Assembly: GCA_003644335.1 (NCBI GenBank)
Contig: QNCB01000092.1
Location: 1-5,885 of the forward strand
Direction of reading: 5' to 3'
From: Planctomycetota bacterium
GTDB taxonomy: Bacteria; Planctomycetota; Phycisphaerae; SM23-33
DNA: 5,885 nucleotides
The translations under genes and the position numbers were made by a program. Shown in pieces: positions 1-5,883 of the stretch. The first letter of the stretch is position 1. Each line of letters opens with the position of its first letter. The notes under the pieces were generated by a model. The model saw only the letters and a program-made list of their open reading frames with translations. It did not search any database and was not told the DNA's origin.

Positions 1-72
1 GCTATTCCGAAAGTTTTTGGATAACATTATCAGAACCAACGAACGATTCAATAGCGAGATATTGAAGAATTA

Positions 73-77
73 GAGGG
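73..77 (+). promoter_or_regulatory. Ribosome-binding site of the TrkA-type gene
   Basis: GAGGG lies 4 bases before the ATG at 82, a slightly short but usable Shine-Dalgarno spacing. It supports the start at 82. I see no convincing promoter in bases 1-81, so the gene may be cotranscribed with something upstream of the window. Confidence 0.6.
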
Positions 78-81
78 TTCT

Positions 82-792
82 ATGAACATTATAATTGCCG
101 GAGCTGGTGAGGTTGGGAGATACATTGCCGAGACCATAGTAGCTGACGCGCACGACGTAACTGTTATAGACGCCGACGCTGCCAAGGCCCAGGATTTGTC
201 GAGCGAACTGGACGCCAATGTCATATGCGGCAGTGCCTCTTCTGTGCAGGTGTTGAAAAAGGCGGGCGTGGGGAAGTGCGACCTTTTTCTTTCGCTCACC
301 GCCAACGAGGAAGTGAACATCGTGGCTGCCTCGGTGGCGGGGCGTTTGGGGGCTGGGAAAACCATCGCAAGAATTGACAATGCCGATTTCCGGGAAGGCT
401 CGGCGTTTTCGTATCAGTCGCATTTCGGCATTGACGAGATGTTCAGCCCGAAGTTGTTTGCCGCTTTGGAATTGGCTTCGTTTATACGGAATCCAGGCTC
501 GCTGGCGGTGGAGTATTTCGCCCAGGGCATGGTCGTGATGCGGCAGGTGATTATCGAGGAGGGTTCCGGGTACATCAGAAAGAAACTCAAGGAACTGGAT
601 ATCCCAAAGGACGTGCGGATTGCCTGCATAACCAGGAATACGGAGTTCATAATTCCTACCGGCGACACTTCGCTGCGGGCTGGTGACACGATAATTCTTA
701 TCGGCGAAACAAAGCTGGAACAAGACGATATCCTCCTGATAATCTGCAAGCTGAGTGACAGAAAAAAAACGATCCGCCTATTCGGAGATTAG
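82..792 (+). CDS. TrkA/KtrA-type K+ uptake regulatory protein (RCK_N + RCK_C), half-length
   Basis: This is a cytosolic nucleotide-binding regulator of a Trk/Ktr-type K+ transporter; in this family, ring-shaped assemblies bound to NAD(H) or ATP/ADP gate the membrane subunit. Residues 1 to about 122 form a Rossmann RCK_N domain: a first beta strand ends in the glycine motif GAGEVG (7-12), and the second strand ends in the acidic D30 (VTVID), which normally contacts the ribose. The later stretch VICGSASSVQVLKKAGV matches the family's third-strand region, although the usual GD at that place is GS. Residues about 140-222 look like RCK_C (GSGYIRKKLKEL, then LRAGDTIILIG). At 236 residues it is half of the duplicated E. 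coli TrkA (about 458) and close to KtrA size. The stop at 790-792 falls near where a tandem TrkA would start its second half, but the sequence after the stop shows no second glycine motif, so I read it as a genuine short form. No TrkH/KtrB membrane partner is in the window. Family assignment is firm; the partner is unknown. Confidence 0.9.
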   Translation: MNIIIAGAGEVGRYIAETIVADAHDVTVIDADAAKAQDLSSELDANVICGSASSVQVLKKAGVGKCDLFLSLTANEEVNIVAASVAGRLGAGKTIARIDNADFREGSAFSYQSHFGIDEMFSPKLFAALELASFIRNPGSLAVEYFAQGMVVMRQVIIEEGSGYIRKKLKELDIPKDVRIACITRNTEFIIPTGDTSLRAGDTIILIGETKLEQDDILLIICKLSDRKKTIRLFGD

Positions 793-856
793 AAAATATT
801 CTCCGTCCAAGGCCTGACAAAAATTTACCATGAAGTTCATGAAGGACTTGAAGATT

Positions 857-1027
857 TTTTTCACAGCCATCCCATAACACGATGGCTTGACAGCTCTGTA
901 GGAACGATATTCTTTGTAGTAAAAGGCGGGTTGACATTCTGACGACCCAGCCGCAGCCCTGTATGTTTATTGGTTAAAATGTGACTAACAACCGAATTTC
1001 TGTCGTCTATGGGATGGCTGTGAAAAA
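857..1027. repeat. MITE-like unit bounded by a perfect 20-bp inverted repeat
   Basis: Bases 857-876 (core CACAGCCATCCCATA preceded by a T run) are the exact reverse complement of 1008-1027. The 131 bases between the arms carry no credible gene. The 171-bp unit fills most of the 296-base gap between the TrkA-type gene and the methyltransferase gene. A short non-coding unit with long perfect terminal repeats fits a miniature inverted-repeat transposable element, but I find no clear target-site duplication, since the flanks AAGATT and GTTTTG do not match. A long-range RNA or cruciform stem is the alternative. The repeat is seen directly; its nature is inferred. Confidence 0.5.
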
Positions 1028-1053
1028 GTTTTGCAAATAAGTGCTGGGGGTAT

Positions 1054-1082
1054 TTGGACATTGGATTTTTTCGTGTTAGGAT
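1054..1082 (+). promoter_or_regulatory. Candidate sigma-70-type promoter abutting the methyltransferase start
   Basis: TTGGAC (1054-1059) and TAGGAT (1077-1082) are separated by 17 bases, the optimal spacing. Transcription would start about 6-8 bases beyond the -10 box, at or next to the ATG at 1089, giving a leaderless or nearly leaderless mRNA. AGGA at 1078-1081 could instead act as a Shine-Dalgarno sequence 7 bases before the ATG, if transcription starts further upstream. The two readings exclude each other. Confidence 0.4.
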
Positions 1083-1088
1083 ATCTCG

Positions 1089-1667
1089 ATGGATTCAGCG
1101 GGACAGAAAAATCGGAAATTCGTATCGCGCGCGGGCGAGAAGCTCGAAGCAGCTTTGGACGCGTTTGGGTTGGATGTGGCAGGTCTGCTCTGCGCGGATT
1201 TCGGGTGCAATGTCGGGGGCTTTACCGACTGCCTGCTGGGCCGCGGAGCCAGGGGTGTTTTGGCGGTTGATACCGGTTATGGCGAGCTGGCCTGGACGCT
1301 TCGCAAGGACGAGCGGGTAACGGTGATGGAGCGAACCAACGCTCTGCACGCCGAGCCGCCGGAGCTTGTGGATTTGGTGGTAGCTGATGTCGCCTGGACG
1401 CCGCAGCGTCTGATAATTCCAGCTGCTAAGGCCTGGCTGAAACCCGGCGGGCGGATAGTCTCGCTGCTCAAGCCTCACTTCGAGCTGGCCAAGTTGCAAG
1501 GCAAAAAACCCCACGCACCACTGAGCGACCCCCAGGCTGACGAGGTCGCCCGGACGGTTCAAAGTCAGTTGGCGGAGATGTCCCTGCCGCCACGGGCTGG
1601 CATACGCTCGCCGTTGCGAGGCAAGGGCGGCAACTGCGAATACGTCCTGCTATTCCAGCTGGGCTAA
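1089..1667 (+). CDS. TlyA/FtsJ-type 2'-O-ribose RNA methyltransferase lacking the S4 domain
   Basis: Predicted SAM-dependent methyltransferase (192 residues) acting on the ribose 2'-OH of RNA, probably rRNA. The N-terminal KFVSRAGEKLE (10-20) matches the TlyA signature YVSRGGxKLE. The SAM-binding loop is DFGCNVGGFTDCLL (37-50), followed by VDTGYGELAWTLR (60-72) and the ERTNA box (81-85), all TlyA-like. The RrmJ-type catalytic tetrad is present: K18, D100 (VADVAW), K128 (LLKPHFE) and E184 (GNCEYVLLF). Typical TlyA is about 270 residues with an N-terminal S4 RNA-binding domain, which is absent here. An in-frame TAG at 1077-1079 excludes a longer N-terminus. Its length resembles RrmJ/RlmE (209), but its motifs are those of TlyA. 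A promoter-like sequence directly precedes it, so it probably has its own transcript. The exact RNA target (16S, 23S or other) cannot be read from the sequence. Confidence 0.85.
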   Translation: MDSAGQKNRKFVSRAGEKLEAALDAFGLDVAGLLCADFGCNVGGFTDCLLGRGARGVLAVDTGYGELAWTLRKDERVTVMERTNALHAEPPELVDLVVADVAWTPQRLIIPAAKAWLKPGGRIVSLLKPHFELAKLQGKKPHAPLSDPQADEVARTVQSQLAEMSLPPRAGIRSPLRGKGGNCEYVLLFQLG

Positions 1668-1678
1668 GTTACAGTTTT

Positions 1679-1709
1679 GCAATAGGCACATGTTTATCGC
1701 GTTTTTTTT
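1679..1709 (+). terminator. Weak candidate intrinsic terminator after the methyltransferase gene
   Basis: Bases 1679-1687 can pair with 1692-1700 around a four-base loop, with one A-C mismatch and two G-T wobbles; G and eight Ts (1702-1709) follow at once. It begins 12 bases after the stop codon at 1667. The stem is AU-rich and imperfect, so termination may be partial. I see no matching terminator for the opposing gene that ends at 1787. Confidence 0.4.
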
Positions 1710-1786
1710 GACAATTTCGCCCTTTATTCAAAACCACAGCACCGGGCCTTTGTTTTTCTGACTCCCGACTTCTGATTCCTCAAGTA

Positions 1787-3094
1787 TTATTCTGGCAGGT
1801 CAACTTCGTCGTACATTTGCGAGAGTTTGTTGACGGATTTATAGACTCGTTTGACAGCTTTCTTGCCGGCGTATTTTATCAGCGCGTCGTAGCTAGCCAA
1901 TTCTTCGTCGGTGTCGCTGCCTAGCACTACCAGGACCAGTTTCGTCCACGATATTCCGATTTTCCTGCCCAGGCTATGCGGGCCTGGGATTTGCTTCCTG
2001 CTGATGACGAGGACGAGCGTCTTGGGTTTTTGCTGCAGCGCCAGCCCAACGGCCCGGGCGATATCGCTTGCCCCGCCAACCTCGACAGCTCCGCCATCGA
2101 CGCTGTCTGTGAGAATATTTCGCATGTGTGCCTCGCCGACCTGGCCACCGGGGAACAACTTTCCGCCAAGCACTTTCGCCCCGGAATCTTGTGCGACGAC
2201 CACGCCGAACTTGCCCCCCTCTGGCAGGGTGAGAATCGAGGCGCGGACGACATCGCGGGCGAAGGTGAAGACCCCGCCGCTGGCCATGCTCTCCCCGGCG
2301 TCGATGCAGTATATCACCGGCGGGACCAGCGGGACGTCGCCGCAAATCGTCGAAGCTTTGCCCACGAGGAACGGGTTGGCCGCGGCCTTCGGGGTTTCGG
2401 TGATAATAGGCGTGCCACGCTCGTATATGCTGTCGTCGTGTCGCGGGCCTGAGAAGACTTTGATGCCCAGGTATATGCACCCAACCAGCATAACCACCAG
2501 CACGCCCAGCAGCACGAGCGAGACAATGCCCTGGAGCCTGACCGGACTGGCGGTGGGTATCGCCGCGAGTTGATCCTCGGTAAGTTGGGTGATATCGACG
2601 CGGATGGTTTCGCCCGTGCCGATATCATCCAGCCCCATCGCGCCGGAGCTAGCCAACTCTGCCAGGGCGTCAGCCTGGCCTGAGAGCCGCACCGCCTCGG
2701 TCTCAGGTGGAGCATTGTCTCTGGTCAAGGCACCGCTGGATATGGCTTGTTTTTCGCATGGAGTTCGCACTCTACCACCTCCTCCGCGCGGGCGGGGCAT
2801 ATGTTCCTCGTCGATTTTTGGAGCTGCACCTGTAAGGTTCTGCAAGCCACTTTTCCGCAGGTCGCCCTTGGCAAAACTTTTGCGACGCTGCCCGGGCCTG
2901 GTGGGCCTGGCCCGGCCTGGCTGGTCTGGCCTGACATTGCGCCCACCCTCGCCAGACTCCCTGGCTGGACTCCCCCCCCCGGCGGGAACCATGACGATAG
3001 CTTTGCAATACGGACAGCGACACATACTGCCAGCGAAAGCTTCGTCAACCGATATCTTCTTTCTGCACTCACTACAGCGAACTTTCACAGCCAT
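1787..3094 (-). CDS. Membrane protein with N-terminal zinc ribbon and C-terminal von Willebrand factor A-like domain
   Basis: Function unknown; the architecture is clear. Residues 5-36 form a short zinc-ribbon-like module with two CxxC knuckles (C7/C10 and C27/C30). Residues about 40-110 are a Gly/Pro/Arg-rich low-complexity linker, followed by a mixed stretch to about 187. One hydrophobic segment (about 188-213) is the only membrane span. The arginine-rich N-terminal side suggests that the ribbon faces the cytoplasm and the C-terminal half lies outside. Residues about 256-425 resemble a vWA fold: a first strand VIYCIDAGESM (260-270) at the MIDAS position, a GGASDIARAVGLAL helix (340-353), and the strand KTLVLVIS (358-365). 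The MIDAS motif DxSxS reads D265-A-G267-E-S269, and the acidic residue expected after the strand at 365 is replaced by RKQ. Metal binding may therefore be weakened or lost. Start at 3094 is backed by GGAAGG six bases upstream. It is convergent with the methyltransferase gene and divergent from the IS remnant. Zinc-ribbon/TM proteins of this kind are common in planctomycetes. Confidence 0.8.
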   Translation of the reverse strand: MAVKVRCSECRKKISVDEAFAGSMCRCPYCKAIVMVPAGGGSPARESGEGGRNVRPDQPGRARPTRPGQRRKSFAKGDLRKSGLQNLTGAAPKIDEEHMPRPRGGGGRVRTPCEKQAISSGALTRDNAPPETEAVRLSGQADALAELASSGAMGLDDIGTGETIRVDITQLTEDQLAAIPTASPVRLQGIVSLVLLGVLVVMLVGCIYLGIKVFSGPRHDDSIYERGTPIITETPKAAANPFLVGKASTICGDVPLVPPVIYCIDAGESMASGGVFTFARDVVRASILTLPEGGKFGVVVAQDSGAKVLGGKLFPGGQVGEAHMRNILTDSVDGGAVEVGGASDIARAVGLALQQKPKTLVLVISRKQIPGPHSLGRKIGISWTKLVLVVLGSDTDEELASYDALIKYAGKKAVKRVYKSVNKLSQMYDEVDLPE

Positions 3095-3100
3095 GTTATC

Positions 3101-3106
3101 CCTTCC
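3101..3106 (-). promoter_or_regulatory. Ribosome-binding site of the zinc-ribbon/vWA-like gene
   Basis: On the minus strand GGAAGG lies six bases upstream of the ATG at 3092-3094. It supports this start. In the roughly 160 bases upstream, up to the IS remnant, I see no pair of -35/-10 boxes good enough to call. Confidence 0.65.
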
Positions 3107-3262
3107 AAAGCATATCCAATCCTAACAAATCCATGTTATGTTTTTTTTGCGTTTTAGGTGCTAAAATTGACGCGTTGAACTTTACGAGATTCTTCCAGCC
3201 AATAGCTCCGCTGTCATCACAAAACAATCTTCCAAATTCAACGGTAAGCCTATTAATTCGTT

Positions 3263-3287
3263 TTGAGTAATACTACAGCGCGAAGTA
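3263..3287 (+). repeat. Left terminal inverted repeat of the deleted IS
   Basis: It pairs with 3771-3795 (24 of 25 bases; the inner 21 are perfect). The sequence runs TTGAG then TAATACTACAGCGCGAAG, against TTGCG at the other end. Confidence 0.8.
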
Positions 3288-3342
3288 AGCTCAAGTTATT
3301 GGGCTGTTTGTTTCGATAACTCTTTATAGGAACGCTAAATAT

Positions 3343-3348
3343 AAGGAG
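3343..3348 (+). promoter_or_regulatory. Ribosome-binding site of the transposase remnant
   Basis: AAGGAG lies seven bases before the ATG at 3356. It selects the 3356 frame over the overlapping frame opened by the GTG at 3348, and fits an originally functional transposase start. Confidence 0.6.
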
Positions 3349-3355
3349 TGTCGGC

Positions 3356-3769
3356 ATGGATGTCAAGCGAATCAAAAATATGGGCAAAGAACCGAACACT
3401 TTTCTGGCTGAATTTGACGACTGCTTCGCACGAAGCGAGTCGCGGGAGAGGCTACGGAATTACATCGGCGGACAAGTATCGGATTTGCCACGAACATCTT
3501 GATATCCGCGGCTGGCGTGGAATTCACCGGCATCTGTATGTCAGCCAGTTGAGCAGATTCATCACGCCGCCTTCGCCTGGGTCGCCGCACAATCTTTACC
3601 GCCGCCGGCGCGGAAGATAATATACCGACAAGCCGCCCGCCGGATCACATATTATCAGAAACGCAATCGACAAGCCCGCGAGAGCCACACGAAACGAACT
3701 CTTCACCGTCTGCAAGAATTGGGCATCGAAGCCGATCAATTAACCTCGTGTATCCCGGATAAATTATGA
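3356..3769 (+). pseudogene. Transposase remnant (IS701/DDE_5-like), N-terminus fused to C-terminal fragments
   Basis: The frame from 3356 encodes 48 residues ending at TGA 3500-3502. FLAEFDDCFARSESRERL and GGQVSDLPR closely resemble the extreme N-terminus of IS701/DDE_5-type transposases. Directly after, in another frame (about 3480-3562), comes EHLDIRGWRGIHRH followed by LYVSQLSRF, which resembles a C-terminal DDE-domain segment. From about 3563 to 3769 the first frame resumes with AAFAWVAAQSLPPPAR, ITYYQKRNRQARESHTKR and LQELGIEADQLTSC, a plausible C-terminal tail ending in TGA 3767-3769. The central part, including most of the catalytic DDE domain, is missing, and two frame changes interrupt the rest. 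It cannot encode an active transposase. The family name is from recall of conserved blocks, not from an alignment. Confidence 0.7.
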
Positions 3770-3770
3770 C

Positions 3771-3795
3771 TACTTCGCGCTGTAGTATTACGCAA
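3771..3795 (-). repeat. Right terminal inverted repeat of the deleted IS
   Basis: Reverse complement of 3263-3287 with one mismatch. It starts two bases after the transposase remnant's stop codon (3767-3769), an arrangement usual for a compact IS. Confidence 0.8.
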
Positions 3796-3829
3796 GGCAA
3801 AAAAACAATTCACGGATTACACGAATAAC

Positions 3830-3857
3830 TTGACAGACAAAGGGGCGTTTCTATAAT
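3830..3857 (+). promoter_or_regulatory. Consensus sigma-70-type promoter of the exported helical-repeat protein
   Basis: TTGACA (3830-3835) and TATAAT (3852-3857) both match the consensus perfectly and are 16 bases apart. Transcription should start near 3864, giving a leader of about 37 bases. This is the strongest promoter-like sequence in the window. It lies outside the IS remnant, whose right end is at 3795. Confidence 0.8.
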
Positions 3858-3862
3858 TGCAG

Positions 3863-3873
3863 GGGCTAAGCCC
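3863..3873 (+). promoter_or_regulatory. Small hairpin at the predicted 5' end of the transcript
   Basis: GGGC and GCCC flank a three-base TAA loop, beginning at or within a base or so of the predicted start of transcription. Such 5'-terminal stems can shield an mRNA from 5'-end-dependent decay. The stem is only four pairs, so its role is speculative. Confidence 0.3.
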
Positions 3874-3887
3874 AGATACCTATCCTC

Positions 3888-3892
3888 AGGAG
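3888..3892 (+). promoter_or_regulatory. Ribosome-binding site of the exported helical-repeat protein
   Basis: AGGAG lies eight bases before the first of three consecutive ATG codons (3901, 3904, 3907). The spacing favours the first ATG. Confidence 0.7.
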
Positions 3893-3900
3893 TACAAAAT

Positions 3901-5850
3901 ATGATGATGAAAAAACTTCTATCGATTTTGGCGTTGATCGTAGCCTGCCTCGTGTTGGCTTCGGCATCGGTAACCCCAGCCCAGGCTCAGGAAGCTCCAG
4001 CTGACGTCGAGGTCGAGGATGAAATAATCGACGAGGACGAAGAGTTTGACGAAGGCGACGAAGAGCCTATCGACGAGGAAATCGACGAGCCTGACGAGGA
4101 AGAGGAAATAGATCAAGCCAAGATCAAAGCTATGAAGCTCCAGGCCCAGTGGGAGGATATGCTCCACTACATCAACATAGCCAGGCCTGTGCTTGCGGCT
4201 TCCTATGCCCGGGCGATCCTGGCCAATCCCCAAGCTACGCCAGACAAAATCTACAGCTTGTCCATCAAAACCCCACACACTCTCCGCACGCTTAGCAAGG
4301 CCCAGAACCTCAAGCCCCTGGCCGATCTCGTGCCGAAACTCCGCCAGAAAATTGAAGCGGGTTACAAAGGCTGGCGGGCGAATCCCGACCAGATAGCCGA
4401 GTCGCTCCGCATGATGGCGGGGAGCTTGCGAAGCATGAGGCTGGCTGTCCAAAGGCTGAAAACCAGTGGCCAATATGCCCTGCCAATTCTCCTGGACAAA
4501 CTCCGCGACCCCAAAACGCCGCCAGTCCTGCGAGACCGGATTGTAACCATGCTCCCGGAAATGGGGAACCAGGCCATCCGAGGCTACTCCGTGGCACTGC
4601 AGTCAAAAGACGCCAAGCTCGTGGAGTTCCTGGCCAGGGCCTTGGGCAAAATGCAATACCCCGGCGCGCTGCCTCGCCTGCGAGAAGCACTGGACAGGCC
4701 TGAGTTCGCAGGGCCCGACAATACCACGGGCAAGGCTCTCTCGCAGGCAATCGTCGCCTGCTCGGGCAGTCGCGAAGCTCTGAAAACTCCCTTGGCCCAG
4801 TTGTTCTACAACTTGGCCCAGCAATACTACGCCCGGTCGGACTCGCTCCTGCCAGATCCAAAAGACGAAAGTACGACCGCTTTGGTTTGGTTCTGGAAGG
4901 AAGGCCTGGGCCTCGAGGCCAGGCCCGTGGCCAAGCAGATATTCTGCGACATCTACGCGATGAGGTTGGCCAGGCTGGCCTTGCGATACGACGCGAACTA
5001 CTACCCAGCTGTGCCGCTTTGGCTCTCGGCGTGCCTACGTCGTCAGTTGGAACTGCCTGACGGAGCCAGGGACACGCTCTGGGGCAATGACGAACCCAAG
5101 GCTCAGTATTACGCCCTGGCCTGTAGCCCGAGGTATTTGCAAATGGTTCTCGCCCGTGCGATGCGGGACAAAAACGTGGGCATTATCCGCGAGGTCATCC
5201 GTGCTCTGGGCAGCACAGCTGGAGCTGCGAGCATGACCCAACCCCTGCCGGGCGGAGCGCGTCCGCTGGTCGGTGCGATGGCTTATCCGGACCCGGCGGT
5301 TCAGTTCCAGGCTGCCTTGGCGTTGGCGTTGTCCAAGCCCAGGAACAGCTTCGCGGGTCAGGATGTTGTGATGTCGCTGCTGGGCAAGGCACTGAAGCAA
5401 GCGGACAAAGCTGAGGCCGCCCCTTGGGCACTGCGGTCAGCGGAGGCTATTCGCAAAGTAGGCCAACGCAGCGACGTGGTCTACGATCTCCGCGGGGTGG
5501 TCGCTCCGTTAGCTGGTGCGTTGGTTAGCCCGGGCGAGGAACTCCAGGCCGCCGCTGCCGGCGCCCTGGCGGTTATCGACAGCGAAGCTGCTCAGCAAGC
5601 CATCGTCGCCAAGGCCCTGACAAGCGACGCCGGCGAGAAAATCCGCATCGTATGTTTCGACGCCGCCAGCGAGTCAGCCAGGCGATTCGGCAACCGCTGT
5701 ACAACAAGCCAAACCAAAGCAGTGGTCAAACTCGTCACATCCAAAGGCTCGATCAAGCTCCTCCAAGCCGCAGCCAAGCTGCTGGGCGCACTAAACCTGC
5801 CAAGCGAACAAATGCCCCAACTAATCCTAAGCACCGACAAAATCGACTAG
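3901..5850 (+). CDS. Exported HEAT-like helical-repeat protein with N-terminal acidic tract, function unknown
   Basis: A 649-residue secreted protein without enzyme motifs that I can see. Residues 1-29 are a classical Sec signal peptide: MMMKK, a hydrophobic core from about 6 to 20, and a likely signal peptidase I site after AQA29. Residues 31-71 are extremely acidic, with 27 Asp/Glu out of 41 and no Lys or Arg. The rest is mostly alpha-helical. HEAT-like helix pairs show best at about 192-265 (YALPILLDKLRD, then VEFLARALGKM and ALPRLREAL) and about 452-640 (ARPLVGAMAYPDPAVQFQAALALAL, then later Ala/Leu-rich helix pairs). A less repetitive middle block (about 300-400) contains TTALVWFWKEG, CDIYAMRLARLALRYD and AVPLWLSACLRRQLELP, resembling TPR/HEAT-type exported proteins that I recall as uncharacterised in planctomycetes. 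Such repeats usually serve as protein-binding scaffolds, probably periplasmic or surface-linked. The gene has its own consensus promoter and good ribosome-binding site. Gene call firm; role unknown. Confidence 0.85.
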   Translation: MMMKKLLSILALIVACLVLASASVTPAQAQEAPADVEVEDEIIDEDEEFDEGDEEPIDEEIDEPDEEEEIDQAKIKAMKLQAQWEDMLHYINIARPVLAASYARAILANPQATPDKIYSLSIKTPHTLRTLSKAQNLKPLADLVPKLRQKIEAGYKGWRANPDQIAESLRMMAGSLRSMRLAVQRLKTSGQYALPILLDKLRDPKTPPVLRDRIVTMLPEMGNQAIRGYSVALQSKDAKLVEFLARALGKMQYPGALPRLREALDRPEFAGPDNTTGKALSQAIVACSGSREALKTPLAQLFYNLAQQYYARSDSLLPDPKDESTTALVWFWKEGLGLEARPVAKQIFCDIYAMRLARLALRYDANYYPAVPLWLSACLRRQLELPDGARDTLWGNDEPKAQYYALACSPRYLQMVLARAMRDKNVGIIREVIRALGSTAGAASMTQPLPGGARPLVGAMAYPDPAVQFQAALALALSKPRNSFAGQDVVMSLLGKALKQADKAEAAPWALRSAEAIRKVGQRSDVVYDLRGVVAPLAGALVSPGEELQAAAAGALAVIDSEAAQQAIVAKALTSDAGEKIRIVCFDAASESARRFGNRCTTSQTKAVVKLVTSKGSIKLLQAAAKLLGALNLPSEQMPQLILSTDKID

Positions 5851-5859
5851 TGGATTGGT

Positions 5860-5883
5860 GGCTGGTTGGCTGGTTGACTGGTT
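5860..5883 (+). repeat. Tandem octamer repeat at the window edge
   Basis: GGCTGGTT occurs at 5860-5867 and 5868-5875, then GACTGGTT at 5876-5883, starting 9 bases after the stop codon of the exported protein. The window ends inside or just after the array, so its full length is unknown. Confidence 0.6.

Larger units (their letters stand above)
3263..3795. mobile_element. Internally deleted insertion sequence (non-autonomous), ends intact
   Basis: The element is bounded by inverted repeats: 3267-3287 is the exact reverse complement of 3771-3791 (core TAATACTACAGCGCGAAG). The match extends to 3263-3287 against 3771-3795 with one mismatch (24 of 25). Inside lies a transposase remnant in the plus orientation. 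At about 525-533 bp it is far shorter than the 1.2-1.6 kb expected of a complete IS with a transposase of about 400 residues. I find no obvious target-site duplication, so the exact outer boundary is uncertain. The right end lies about 35 bases before the promoter of the downstream gene. Confidence 0.75.

Noticed and set aside
2..73. A frame open from the window edge to a TAG at 71-73, eight bases before the TrkA-type start, as the 3' end of an upstream gene
   Set aside because: Only 23 codons, no recognisable motif, and an AT-rich stretch of that length can be open by chance. It stays possible but unsupported.
783..805. CGGAGA/TCTCCG inverted repeat around the TrkA-type stop codon as a terminator
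   Set aside because: Six pairs with an 11-base loop and no T run afterwards; not a credible intrinsic terminator.
1095..1562. Long minus-strand open frame inside the methyltransferase gene
   Set aside because: The plus frame carries a complete set of TlyA/FtsJ motifs; the minus frame has no recognisable domain.
1911..2573. 220-residue plus-strand open frame opposite the vWA-like gene
   Set aside because: Ser/Pro/Thr-rich composition typical of an antisense shadow; the minus frame has zinc ribbon, membrane span, vWA-like strands and a good ribosome-binding site.
3083..3094. TTTCACAGCCAT, shared with the arms of the 857-1027 inverted repeat
   Set aside because: Only 12 bases match and they lie over the start codons of the vWA-like gene; probably chance rather than a third repeat copy.
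3105..3262. Search for a small gene or RNA between the vWA-like gene and the IS remnant
   Set aside because: AT-rich sequence with only a 7-bp CGTTGAA/TTCAACG inverted pair; nothing I can support.
3348..3620. A 90-residue plus-strand gene starting at GTG 3348
   Set aside because: It is a composite: the well-placed start is 3356 in another frame, and only part of this frame (from about 3480) resembles a transposase C-terminal block. Best read as part of the pseudogene.
4310..4861. 183-residue minus-strand open frame inside the exported protein gene
   Set aside because: Shadow of a GC-rich coding region; no motifs and no ribosome-binding context, while the plus frame is continuous over 649 codons with a signal peptide.
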